DNA of 64,000 bases from NCBI GenBank assembly GCA_905235445.1, contig CAJOLJ010000002.1, forward strand, positions 102,911 through 166,910. The letters run 5' to 3'. The notes beneath the pieces were generated by a model. It saw only the letters and a list, made by a program, of their open reading frames with translations, was not told the origin of the DNA and did no database searches. Source of the stretch: an uncultured Bacteroidales bacterium (GTDB lineage: Bacteria; Bacteroidota; Bacteroidia; Bacteroidales; UBA932). Of this stretch, positions 1 through 9,477 are shown one piece after another. A program made the position numbers and the translations under genes. Position 1 is the first letter of the stretch. Every line of letters starts with the position of its first letter.

Positions 1-592
1 TCATGTCGGATATCGTGGTATCGAAGGCCCAGATGATGCGGAAGGACATTTTTCCGCTTTCATCCGGCTCGGAGACGGGGCTTATCTTGACACGGCACCA
101 TTTGAAGGGATAGGTGCAGGAATAGCCGGTCACGTTCTTCTCGAACATCGGCATCGGAAGCCACTGGTCAAGGAGCTTTGAGAAAGCCGTGACCCTGGTC
201 TTGTCCTGGGGGGACTTGAAGACCTTGTAGGAGGCGAGGTTGCTGATGTTGATGATCTGGCCGTCGGGGTCGTCCGGGCGTATTGTCGTATAGAAAGTGA
301 CACTCTCGCCGGGATCCATCCTCTGGAGGCCCGCATCGTTGACCATCACGGTGCCGTTGGGCAGGCGCTCGAACTTGTCGTTCTTGGCTAACTCGCTGTA
401 CGGGATGTAGCACTGCTCGGCGGGATTGTAGCACAGGAGGTCGAAGATGGTTCCTCCCGTGAAAATGTCCGGAATCTCGCAGAAACTGTATTTCAGGGGC
501 TGGCCTCCCGAAACGGCCAAGGGCTCGGATGGGTTGAATTCAATCTTCTGGGTGATGAACTGAATTCCGCTGTTGGCTATCAGGTGTTCCAT
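1..592 (-). CDS. Conserved hypothetical protein, N-terminal part (C-terminus outside window); possibly SrfB-like
   Basis: Reverse-strand ATG at 592..590 opens a frame that runs off the left edge (MEHLIANSGIQFITQKIEFNPSEPLAVSGGQPLKYSFCEIPDIFTGGTIFDLLCYNPAEQCYIPYSEL...). It is absent from the ORF track because it has no stop in the window. The SrfB assignment is a weak impression only. Confidence 0.7.
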   Translation of the reverse strand, partial: MEHLIANSGIQFITQKIEFNPSEPLAVSGGQPLKYSFCEIPDIFTGGTIFDLLCYNPAEQCYIPYSELAKNDKFERLPNGTVMVNDAGLQRMDPGESVTFYTTIRPDDPDGQIINISNLASYKVFKSPQDKTRVTAFSKLLDQWLPMPMFEKNVTGYSCTYPFKWCRVKISPVSEPDESGKMSFRIIWAFDTTISDM

Positions 593-624
593 AGTGAATT
601 GTTACGGGTAGGTGTGTATGTTGA

Positions 625-1530
625 CTATAGTTGAATTACCAGATATGAGGATATGCTCCAGAATGACGTCGGGTCCGTGATGTCCAGGGTCGTGGTCCCG
701 TCGGAGTTCTTTGTGAGTGTATAGGATCCTGCGGGAACGGGGGTCAGGATCTTGGGAGAAGTGTTGGCCCTGAAATTGAAATGGGTCTCGGTGAGGATGT
801 TTATCTTGGTGAACACCTCGTTCCTTAAGTCGGAATACTTGACGTTCTTCTTTCCGAGGCCCTTGGAAACGATCCCGAACTGCTGGAGGGTCTTGAGCGG
901 GGCCATGACATAGTACCCGGTGTTCAGGGTCTCGGCCTGGGCGGAGATTATCTCCTCCTGCTCACTGACCCTATCCATGATATCCTTGTTGGCGGCCTCC
1001 AGTTCCCCGATGTTCTTCTCGTAAATCCTGGCCTGGGCGACATGCTTGCTGATGATGGAGTTCTGTTCCTTTATCTGCTGCTGCATCTGCCTAATCTCCT
1101 GGTCCTTCTCGTCAAGCTGGGCATATAGGTAATTTATGAGGGTACGGTACTGTCCCACGGAGTCCCTGGAGGAGGACAGACGGCTCTCAAGCCTTTCAAT
1201 CCTTTCCCTCTGCCTGTCGTAGATGGCCTGGAGAAGCTCCAGGTTCTCTTTCATCTGGCCTGTTGTGAGCCTCCTTCCATCGGAGTCGTAAGGAAGGGTC
1301 AGTATCTGTTCCTGGGTCTTAATGCTGTCGAGGGCTGTGTTGAGGGTATCGAAGTATGCACTCATCCTCACCAACTGTGAATCCCTCTCGGTGGCGACTC
1401 TCTGAAGGGAGTCCCTTTCCCGAAGAAGTTGGGCGGTACCCTTGCCACCGAAAATGTTGCAACCCGTAACTATGAGGGCCAGGGCCAGGGCGAGAGGGGC
1501 GTGCCTTAAAACGCTATTAGATAATCTCAT
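625..1530 (-). CDS. Coiled-coil lipoprotein
   Basis: 301 aa; signal peptide with lipobox (LALIVTGC); long heptad-rich middle (LLQAIYDRQRERIERLESRLSSSRDSVGQYRTLINYLYAQLDEKDQEIRQMQQQIKEQ). Confidence 0.8.
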   Translation of the reverse strand: MRLSNSVLRHAPLALALALIVTGCNIFGGKGTAQLLRERDSLQRVATERDSQLVRMSAYFDTLNTALDSIKTQEQILTLPYDSDGRRLTTGQMKENLELLQAIYDRQRERIERLESRLSSSRDSVGQYRTLINYLYAQLDEKDQEIRQMQQQIKEQNSIISKHVAQARIYEKNIGELEAANKDIMDRVSEQEEIISAQAETLNTGYYVMAPLKTLQQFGIVSKGLGKKNVKYSDLRNEVFTKINILTETHFNFRANTSPKILTPVPAGSYTLTKNSDGTTTLDITDPTSFWSISSYLVIQL

Positions 1531-2072
1531 GATTTTGATTTAGAAGGAACGCTTGTTCCTGTGTTTTATGTTATCCTTGCTTATGGTTGCGGTCAAAGGA
1601 GTGGTTTCGGGACGGGGCGGTCTTCCCCCCGTCACTGAGCCCATCCACTTACGGACCCGGTATTTTTCACAACTCACAAATATAATAAAATAAATGTGTT
1701 TTACTCAAAAATGACAGCCCCTTTTTACCTATTTTTCTTTCAAACCCTTCTCTTGGGGACGCCCAAAGTATGAAAATGGCAGTCCCCGGCACTGCCGCCA
1801 GGGAGAATACATAAAGAGTTTTATATTTTCATTCACACTTATGCAATCCATCAAGTCCTTCCCGCCGCCCGGTGTACATTCCCGGCAGCTGCTACCTACA
1901 AACATGGAGAAAAGTATTCTGCCGGGGATGTGTGGGCCCGTCATCCCCCCGCAGCCATCACCTCACCTCGCAATGGCCGGATTCTTGTTAATAAGACAAA
2001 TTAATCCTAATTTTGCGATTCCTGCCCCACCCACAGGGGGCAGGGCGTTACTATACCAAACCTAATATAGAC

Positions 2073-2942
2073 ATGAGTTTAAAAATCGTTGTTCTGGCAA
2101 AGCAAGTGCCGGACACAAGAAACGTGGGCAAGGATGCCATGACAGCCGAAGGCACAGTCAACAGGGCAGCCCTCCCCGCTATCTTCAACCCTGACGACCT
2201 CAATGCCCTCGAGCAGGCCCTGCGCCTCAAAGAGCAGCATCCCGGTTCCACTGTCGGAGTCCTCACCATGGGGCCTCCCCGTGCCGGGGAAATCATCCGA
2301 CAGGGACTTTTCCGCGGAGCCGACACCGGTTGGCTCCTCACCGACAGACTATTCGCCGGTGCCGATACCCTCGCAACCTCCTACGCCCTCGCTACCGCCA
2401 TCAAGAAGATTGGCTCAGTGGACATCGTCATCGGTGGCCGCCAGGCCATTGACGGTGACACCGCACAGGTGGGTCCCCAGGTTGCCCAGAAACTTGGCCT
2501 CAACCAGGTTACCTACGCAGAGGAAATCCTTTCAGTGAAAGACGGAGTCGCCACGATCCGCCGTCACATTGACGGAGGTGTGGAGACTGTCACCGCTCCC
2601 CTTCCGCTTGTGGTTACCGTGAACGGCAGCGCAGCCCCCTGCCGCCCCGCCAATGCCAAGCTTGTCATGAAATACAAGTATGCGACCTGTCCGATGGAAA
2701 GGCCCGCAGACGACCCCCACTCAGATCTCTACGAACAGAGGCCTTACCTCACGCTGAACCAGTGGAGCGTGGCCGACGTGGACGGAGATCCCGCCCAGTG
2801 CGGTCTCGCAGGTTCCCCCACCAAGGTCAAGACCGTCATGAACATTGTCTTCCAGGCCAAGGAGAGCAAGACCCTCACCTCCGCAGACAAGGATATCGAA
2901 GGCCTTGTGAAAGAATTGTTGGATGAAAAGATAATCGGATAG
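2073..2942 (+). CDS. etfB: Electron transfer flavoprotein subunit beta
   Basis: MSLKIVVLAKQVPDTRNVG..., internal start ATG at 2073 preferred over ORF-track start 2013; directly followed by etfA. Confidence 0.9.
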   Translation: MSLKIVVLAKQVPDTRNVGKDAMTAEGTVNRAALPAIFNPDDLNALEQALRLKEQHPGSTVGVLTMGPPRAGEIIRQGLFRGADTGWLLTDRLFAGADTLATSYALATAIKKIGSVDIVIGGRQAIDGDTAQVGPQVAQKLGLNQVTYAEEILSVKDGVATIRRHIDGGVETVTAPLPLVVTVNGSAAPCRPANAKLVMKYKYATCPMERPADDPHSDLYEQRPYLTLNQWSVADVDGDPAQCGLAGSPTKVKTVMNIVFQAKESKTLTSADKDIEGLVKELLDEKIIG

Positions 2943-2948
2943 TGCCAT

Positions 2949-3971
2949 ATGAATAACGTATTCGTTTACTGTGAAATAGAAGGCACGAAGGTTGCCGAGG
3001 TATCCCAGGAACTCCTGACCAAGGGTCGCAAGCTAGCGAACGAGCTCTCCGTCGAACTCCATGCCCTCGTCATCGGAACCGGAATCAAGGGAAAAGTCGA
3101 GGAGCAGATACTCCCTTACGGAGTGGACAAGCTGTTCGTCTTTGACGCAGACGGTCTGTTCCCATACACATCAGCCCCCCATACGGACATAGTGGTCAAC
3201 CTCTTCAAGGAGGAGAAACCGCAGATCTGCCTCATGGGCGCTACCGTAATAGGCAGGGACCTCGGTCCCCGCGTATCCTCTTCCCTCACCAGCGGTCTCA
3301 CCGCTGACTGCACTTCCCTGGAGATCGGTCCCCACAAGGACCCCAAGACAGGGAAGGAGTACGAGAATCTTCTCTATCAGATCCGTCCCGCCTTCGGAGG
3401 GAACATCGTCGCCACCATCGTCAACCCCGACCATCGTCCCCAGATGGCTACCGTCCGCTCGGGCGTCATGCAGAAGGCCCTGTACGAAGGCAAGGCCAAG
3501 GGTGAGGTCGTATATCCCGAGGTCGGCAAGTACGTATCCCCTGAGGCATTCGTGGTGAAAGTCCTCGACCACCATGTGGAAGAGGCCAAGCACAATCTCA
3601 AGGGCGCGACCATAGTCGTATCCGGCGGATACGGCATGGGGAGCAAGGAAGGGTTCGACATGCTCTTCGACCTTGCGAAAGTGCTCCACGCCGAGGTGGG
3701 AGCCAGCCGTGCGGCAGTGGATGCAGGATTCTGCGACCATGACCGCCAGATCGGCCAGACCGGCGTCACTGTCCATCCCAAGGTTTACATTGCCTGCGGC
3801 ATCTCCGGACAGATCCAGCACATCGCCGGCATGCAGGACAGCGGCATCATCATCAGCATCAATTCCGACCCTGACGCCCCCATCAACAAGATAGCGGACT
3901 ACGTCATCGTCGGAACCGTCGAGGAGGTCATCCCCAAGATCATCAAGTACTACAGGCAGAACAGCAAATAA
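2949..3971 (+). CDS. etfA: Electron transfer flavoprotein subunit alpha
   Basis: 340 aa; C-terminal VVSGGYGMGSKEGFDMLFDLAKVLHAEVGASRAAVDAGFCDHDRQIGQTGVTVHPKVYIACGISGQIQHIAGMQDSGIIISINSDPDAPI is the FAD-binding EtfA signature. Confidence 0.95.
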   Translation: MNNVFVYCEIEGTKVAEVSQELLTKGRKLANELSVELHALVIGTGIKGKVEEQILPYGVDKLFVFDADGLFPYTSAPHTDIVVNLFKEEKPQICLMGATVIGRDLGPRVSSSLTSGLTADCTSLEIGPHKDPKTGKEYENLLYQIRPAFGGNIVATIVNPDHRPQMATVRSGVMQKALYEGKAKGEVVYPEVGKYVSPEAFVVKVLDHHVEEAKHNLKGATIVVSGGYGMGSKEGFDMLFDLAKVLHAEVGASRAAVDAGFCDHDRQIGQTGVTVHPKVYIACGISGQIQHIAGMQDSGIIISINSDPDAPINKIADYVIVGTVEEVIPKIIKYYRQNSK

Positions 3972-3987
3972 GACACACACAGAGAGT

Positions 3988-5706
3988 ATGGCAAACTATT
4001 ATACAGACCATCCTGAAATAGGATTCCACCTGGGCCATCCCCTTATGCGCCGCATAGCGGAGCTCAAGGAGAAAGGATTCAGCGACAAGGACAAGTTCGA
4101 GGATGCCCCCATTGACTTTGAGGACTGCTTGGAGAACTACAGGCGCATGCTTGAGATTGTGGGAGACGTTTCCGGCAACATCATCGAGCCCAACTCCGAG
4201 AGCGTGGACCTCGAGGGTCCCCACCTGGAGAACGGCAGGATGATATACGCAAGCAAGACATACGAGAACCTCGACGCCACCCGCAAGGCGGGCCTGTGGG
4301 GCATCACGATGCCTCGCCGCTACGGTGGCCTGAATGTCCCCGCAGTGGTATTCAGCATGGCGAACGAGGTTGTGGCCGCGGCTGACGCAGGATTCGAGAA
4401 CGTCTGGAGCCTGCAGAGCTGCGCCGAGACCCTCTATGAGTTCGGCTCCGAGGAGCAGAGGCAGAAGTTCATCCCCCGCGTCTGCGCCGGGGAGACCATG
4501 TCCATGGACCTCACCGAACCCGATGCAGGTTCCGACCTCCAGAGGGTGATGCTCAAAGCCACCTACAGCGAGGAGGAAGGCTGCTGGCTCCTCAACGGAG
4601 TGAAGAGGTTCATAACCAACGGTGACTCCGACATCCACCTTGTCCTCGCCCGTTCCGAGGAAGGGACCAGGGACGGAAGGGGCCTTTCCATGTTCATCTA
4701 TGACAAGAGACAGGGAGGGGTCAATGTCCGTCACATCGAGCACAAGCTCGGCATCCATGGTTCCCCGACCTGCGAGCTGACCTTCAAGAATGCCAGGGCC
4801 GAGCTGTGCGGAAGCCGCAGGCTGGGTCTCATCAAGTACGTCATGTCCCTGATGAACGGGGCAAGGCTGGGTATAGCCGCACAGAGTGTCGGTGTGTGCC
4901 AGGAGGCCTACAACGAGGGTGTGAAGTACGCAGCCGAAAGGGCACAGTTCGGGCAGACAATCAACCACTTCCCCGGCGTGTACGACATGATAAGCCGCAT
5001 GAAGGCAAAACTGGACGCCAGCCGTTCCCTGCTGTACCAGACCGCAAGGTTCGTGGACGTGTACAAGTGCCTTGAGGACATCCAGAGGGACCGCAAGCTT
5101 GAGGCTGACGAGAGGACGGAGATGAAGACTTACAGCCGTCTCGCCGATGCCCTCACTCCCCTTGCCAAGGGTATGGCTTCCGAATACGCAAATCAGAATG
5201 CCTACGATGCTATCTCCATCCACGGAGGTTCCGGGTTCATCATGGAGTACAAGAGCCAGAGGCTGTACCGCGACGCAAGGATATTCTCCATCTATGAGGG
5301 AACGACCCAGCTCCAGGTTGTGGCTGCCGTTCGCTACATCACCAACGGCACCTACTCATCCATCATCGAGGATATGATGAAAGAAGAAGTTGCCGAGCAG
5401 TTTGCACCCCTGAAGAAGAGGATCGAGAAGATGATCGCCCTCTATGAGGAGAGTGTAGCCTTCGTCAAGGAGCAGGGCAACCAGGAGTTCCAGGACTTCC
5501 TCGCAAGGAGGCTCTACGACATGACCGCTGAAATCATCATGTCCATCCTTATCATCCAGGATGCCAGCAAGGCTCCCGAGCTCTTCGGCAAGAGCGCCAA
5601 CGTCTACGTGAGGATGGCAGAAGAGGATGTGATTGGCAAGAGCTCCTATGTAAAGAACTTCACGGTGGAGGACCTCGCATCCTTCAGGGCCGTGGAGGCA
5701 GAGTAG
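3988..5706 (+). CDS. Acyl-CoA dehydrogenase (long, C-terminally extended type)
   Basis: 572 aa; AQFGQTINHFPGVYDMI, AYDAISIHGGSGFIMEYKSQRLYRDARIFSIYEGTTQLQ motifs; adjacent to etfBA. Confidence 0.93.
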   Translation: MANYYTDHPEIGFHLGHPLMRRIAELKEKGFSDKDKFEDAPIDFEDCLENYRRMLEIVGDVSGNIIEPNSESVDLEGPHLENGRMIYASKTYENLDATRKAGLWGITMPRRYGGLNVPAVVFSMANEVVAAADAGFENVWSLQSCAETLYEFGSEEQRQKFIPRVCAGETMSMDLTEPDAGSDLQRVMLKATYSEEEGCWLLNGVKRFITNGDSDIHLVLARSEEGTRDGRGLSMFIYDKRQGGVNVRHIEHKLGIHGSPTCELTFKNARAELCGSRRLGLIKYVMSLMNGARLGIAAQSVGVCQEAYNEGVKYAAERAQFGQTINHFPGVYDMISRMKAKLDASRSLLYQTARFVDVYKCLEDIQRDRKLEADERTEMKTYSRLADALTPLAKGMASEYANQNAYDAISIHGGSGFIMEYKSQRLYRDARIFSIYEGTTQLQVVAAVRYITNGTYSSIIEDMMKEEVAEQFAPLKKRIEKMIALYEESVAFVKEQGNQEFQDFLARRLYDMTAEIIMSILIIQDASKAPELFGKSANVYVRMAEEDVIGKSSYVKNFTVEDLASFRAVEAE

Positions 5707-5732
5707 GATCTACTATATTCACATCGGTAAGC

Positions 5733-5770
5733 GACCCCGGGCCCTTCTTCGGTCCGGGGTCTGTTTTTTT
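5733..5770 (+). terminator. Rho-independent terminator after the etf/acyl-CoA dehydrogenase operon
   Basis: GACCCCGGGCC-cttcttc-GGTCCGGGGTC stem followed by an 8-T run. Confidence 0.8.
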
Positions 5771-5926
5771 TCTTTTACGGAAACAGGCAGACTGAGGGAG
5801 AGTCGCTCCCGCTTTTTGTCAAGAAATATCTACCTTTGACCACGTGGTGAGGGAGACGACCGTTTTCTTTTCCCCGTTGCCACTTTTCATTCGTCCACAC
5901 ACAGATAGAACAACACAGAATCGGCC

Positions 5927-8368
5927 ATGACGACACTGAGAAACATTCTTCTCCTGACAGGCTGCGCCTTCTTTTCACTGGCGCTGCACGCACAGGTAAC
6001 CCTCGACATCGACACCAGGGAGCGGGGCCCCATGGTAAGTCCCATGCTCTACGGCATCTTCTATGAAGACATCAACCACGCTGCGGACGGAGGCATCTAT
6101 GCGGAACTGATCCGCAACCGCTCTTTCGAGGACGGCCCGAGCTGGGGCACCCCCGCGGACATGCAGGGATGGAGTACCTACGCCGCCTCCCCTTCGAAGT
6201 TGGAGGCGAAACTCATCCAGCCATCCCCAAAGACACCCCTGCTCAGTAGCGTGCAGCACAATGCCCTTGAACTTTCCGTCAAGGCCTCCCCCGCCTCTCC
6301 CGTATGTCTTGTGAACGAGGGTTTCTGGGGAATGAATGCAGTGCAGGGACGCACCTATCGCCTGTCATTCTGGGCAAAGACCCTGAACTACCGTGGAGCC
6401 CTGAAGGCCACCCTCTGCTCAGAAGATGGCTCAAGAATCTATGGTGAGAGCACGATTGAAGGATTCGGGATCGGCAAAGGGGATAAGTGGATAAAGTACG
6501 AGGCATCCTTCACTTCCGCCGACAACGACCCTCTTGCCCAATTTGCCTTTGTCTTTGACGGAGAGGGTGTGGTGCAGCTGGACATGGTGAGCCTCTTCCC
6601 GCCGACCTTCAAAAACCGGGAGAACGGCATGAGGCCGGACTTGGCCAATATGCTGTGGCAGCTGCACCCCAAGTTCATGCGCTTTCCCGGAGGGTGTTTC
6701 GTGGAGGGCCAGGAAAGCCCGGACAATGCCTTCAGATGGGAGCGGACCATAGGGCCTGTCGAGGAGAGGGAAGGTCACTGGAACGTCAACTGGGGCTACC
6801 GCTCCTCCGACGGACTTGGCTTTCATGAATACCTCCAACTGGCGGAGGACCTGGGCGCAAAGCCCCTATATGTAGTAAACGTTGGACTGTGGCACGGCGG
6901 AATGACTCCCTATGACAGCATCCAGCCCTGGATTGAGGAGTGCCTTGCCGCACTGGAATACGCCAACGGTCCCGTCACCTCCAAATATGGTGCGATGAGG
7001 GCCCGGAACGGCCATCCCGAGCCCTTCGGGATAGAATACCTGGAGGTCGGCAATGAAAACAACCAGCCTGACCCCCTTCAGCAAAGCGACCACTACTATG
7101 AGCGTTACGAGCAGTTCTACAAGGCCATCAGGGAGAAGTATCCCGAGATGAAAATAATAGGCAACGTCGTGGCATGGGGTGACGACAACCCCAAGTGGGG
7201 AAGCAACCTTCCCGTGGACCTGCTTGACGAACACTACTACCGTTCACCCGACTGGTTCGCCTCTGCCTTCCACAAGTATGACACCTACGACCGCAGCGGT
7301 CCGAAAGTCTATGTCGGGGAATATGCCGTCACCAACGGCTTCGGCAACCTGGGCAACATGAACGCAGCCCTGGGGGAGGCCGTCTACATGATGGGGATGG
7401 AGAACAACTCCGATGTGGTGGAACTGGCCTCCTATGCCCCCATCTTCGTAAACGAGAACGATGCCAGGTGGCGTCCCGACATGATACGCTTCAATAGCAG
7501 CCGCGTCATGGGCACCCCCTCCTACTATGTCCAGCAACTGATGCCCAGGTACATCGGCACGCAGGTGGTGAAGGTCGTGCAGGACTCCCCCTACAAGGAC
7601 AAGGCTCCCGCACAGCTTACCCCCAAGCGCAGCCGGGTGGGATTCGGGACATGGAACACCAGGGCCTCTTTCCAGACCGACAAGGACGTAGACTTCATCC
7701 ATGGGGACTGGCTGAAGGAAGGCGGCACCATCCGTCAGACCGGCTCCGGGGAGGCCACCCTCTGCATAGAAAAGGATGTCATCGACAGCGACCGCTACAC
7801 CTGCAAGTTCCGCTCCCGCAAGGAAGAGGGTGCCGAGGGTTTCATCATCATCTTCAACTACGTGGATGAAAACAACTACTGCTGGGTGAACTTCGGCGGA
7901 TGGGGCAACACCCAGCATGCCATTGAACAGATAAGCACCGGAGGGAAACTGCTCACCGCAAGCAAGCGAGGAAAAGTGGAGAGCGGGCGCTGGTACGATG
8001 TAACCCTCCAGGTTGACGGGGACAACGTCAAGGCCTGGCTGGATGGGGAACTGATTTTCGATACTCTACTTAAGCGTGACAAGACCAAGGGCATCTACTC
8101 CAGCGCGACTGTCGACGACAGAAGCGGGGAACTGATAGTCAAGGTCGTAAATACCGGGGACGTGGCAACAACCGCCCTCCTTAGGCTCAGGAACTTCACC
8201 CCCACTTCCGCCTGCGTCACACGCCTGGGGGCAAACGACGGAATGGAGGAGAACACACTTAGCTCTCCCACCGCCATTCATCCAGTGGAGGAAACACTCT
8301 CTCCCGACAGCGGTGGCATCCTTGTGGACATTCCGCCTTACTCGCTGAACATTGTAAGAATGAAGTGA
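5927..8368 (+). CDS. Alpha-L-arabinofuranosidase, GH51 family, secreted
   Basis: Signal peptide; MVSPMLYGIFYEDINHAADGGIYAELIRNRSFE, MRFPGGCFVEG, EYLEVGNENN motifs; ConA-like segment toward the C-terminus. Confidence 0.93.
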   Translation: MTTLRNILLLTGCAFFSLALHAQVTLDIDTRERGPMVSPMLYGIFYEDINHAADGGIYAELIRNRSFEDGPSWGTPADMQGWSTYAASPSKLEAKLIQPSPKTPLLSSVQHNALELSVKASPASPVCLVNEGFWGMNAVQGRTYRLSFWAKTLNYRGALKATLCSEDGSRIYGESTIEGFGIGKGDKWIKYEASFTSADNDPLAQFAFVFDGEGVVQLDMVSLFPPTFKNRENGMRPDLANMLWQLHPKFMRFPGGCFVEGQESPDNAFRWERTIGPVEEREGHWNVNWGYRSSDGLGFHEYLQLAEDLGAKPLYVVNVGLWHGGMTPYDSIQPWIEECLAALEYANGPVTSKYGAMRARNGHPEPFGIEYLEVGNENNQPDPLQQSDHYYERYEQFYKAIREKYPEMKIIGNVVAWGDDNPKWGSNLPVDLLDEHYYRSPDWFASAFHKYDTYDRSGPKVYVGEYAVTNGFGNLGNMNAALGEAVYMMGMENNSDVVELASYAPIFVNENDARWRPDMIRFNSSRVMGTPSYYVQQLMPRYIGTQVVKVVQDSPYKDKAPAQLTPKRSRVGFGTWNTRASFQTDKDVDFIHGDWLKEGGTIRQTGSGEATLCIEKDVIDSDRYTCKFRSRKEEGAEGFIIIFNYVDENNYCWVNFGGWGNTQHAIEQISTGGKLLTASKRGKVESGRWYDVTLQVDGDNVKAWLDGELIFDTLLKRDKTKGIYSSATVDDRSGELIVKVVNTGDVATTALLRLRNFTPTSACVTRLGANDGMEENTLSSPTAIHPVEETLSPDSGGILVDIPPYSLNIVRMK

Positions 8369-8480
8369 GTGAGTCCCACGGGCGGTGCACCCATAACGCA
8401 CGAAAGGTCATCCTTGCATAACACCGTCTCAAGAGTTAACTTTGCAAACAATTCAGGACCCTCTTTAAAAACCACCACAC

Positions 8481-9419
8481 ATGCCTGATACCCACACCAC
8501 GGCGAGTTTCGTAGCCATCGACCTTGAGACGGCAACCCAGTACAGAAGCAGCATCTGCCAGATCGGTATAACGATAGTAGAAGACGGACAGATAGTGAAG
8601 ACCATAAGTCACCTCGTCCGTCCCAGGGGCAACTACTACGATTACCTGAACATCTCCATCCACGGAATCAGGCCTTCCGACACCAGGAACTCCCCTTCCT
8701 TCGAGGAAGTGTGGCCCCTCGTGGAGCCATACATGAGGGACAAAATGGTGGTTGCACACAATTCCGCATTCGACATGTATGCCCTCAAGGAGGCATTCGA
8801 CGAGAACAGGATGCAGTATCCCTCCTTCGAGCACATGTGCACACTTCGCCTTTCCAGGAAGGTCTTCCCCAACTTCTACAGTTACACTCTCGACTCCGTC
8901 CTCTCCCGTCTCGGAATCGCCTTCAGCGGACATCACAAGGCGGACAACGATTCGTGGGGATGCGCACAGATCTTTCTGAGGTGCCTCGAGAAAGAAGGGA
9001 GTGATTACCACGACCTGGAAAGGAAATACGGTTTCACGAGGGGTGAATTCTCCCCTGCTGGCTTCGTACCCCAGAAATCCAAGAACTGGAGTGTCTCCGC
9101 CCTCATAAAGGAACTGGAGGACCATCCCGAACTCCACTGCCCGCAGAGCCCACTTTTCGGGAGGTCGATCGCCTTCACGGGCACATTCACCCAGGAGCCC
9201 GTCTGGAAACTGCTCCAGGAGGTGAAGGACACGGGAGGCGTTCCGAGTGCATCCGTCGGCAAGAAGACCTCCTATCTTGTCATCGGGCAGAAGGACTACT
9301 GGAGAGCCTCATCGTTTATGGACGATGCAAAGACCGAGAAGGCGAAGGAACTGATTGCACAGGGGATTCCCTTGAAAATCATATCCGAGAACGATCTCCT
9401 GGATCTTCTCGGAAAATAA
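8481..9419 (+). CDS. DEDDh 3'-5' exonuclease (DnaQ-like) with C-terminal BRCT domain
   Basis: FVAIDLETAT (ExoI), VAHNSAFDMYAL (ExoII), HKADNDSWGC (ExoIII); C-terminal FGRSIAFTGTFTQEPVWKLLQEVKDTGGVPSASVGKKTSYLVIG BRCT pattern. Confidence 0.9.
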   Translation: MPDTHTTASFVAIDLETATQYRSSICQIGITIVEDGQIVKTISHLVRPRGNYYDYLNISIHGIRPSDTRNSPSFEEVWPLVEPYMRDKMVVAHNSAFDMYALKEAFDENRMQYPSFEHMCTLRLSRKVFPNFYSYTLDSVLSRLGIAFSGHHKADNDSWGCAQIFLRCLEKEGSDYHDLERKYGFTRGEFSPAGFVPQKSKNWSVSALIKELEDHPELHCPQSPLFGRSIAFTGTFTQEPVWKLLQEVKDTGGVPSASVGKKTSYLVIGQKDYWRASSFMDDAKTEKAKELIAQGIPLKIISENDLLDLLGK

Positions 9420-9428
9420 CTGCGGAAT

Positions 9429-9460
9429 GCCACCGAACGGAATCGGTGGCAATTTTATTT
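9429..9460 (+). terminator. Terminator-like hairpin after the exonuclease gene
   Basis: GCCACCGA-acggaa-TCGGTGGC followed by aattttattt. Confidence 0.6.
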
Positions 9461-9477
9461 CTCAGAAAGCGCTCCCT

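Noticed and set aside
1841-2065. Short plus-strand ORF upstream of etfB
   Set aside because: No signal, motif or composition support; lies in an intergenic region with an overlapping opposite ORF.
3943-5223. 426-aa minus-strand ORF antisense to acyl-CoA dehydrogenase
   Set aside because: Shadow ORF in a GC-rich coding region; no recognisable motif and the sense strand encodes a clear enzyme.
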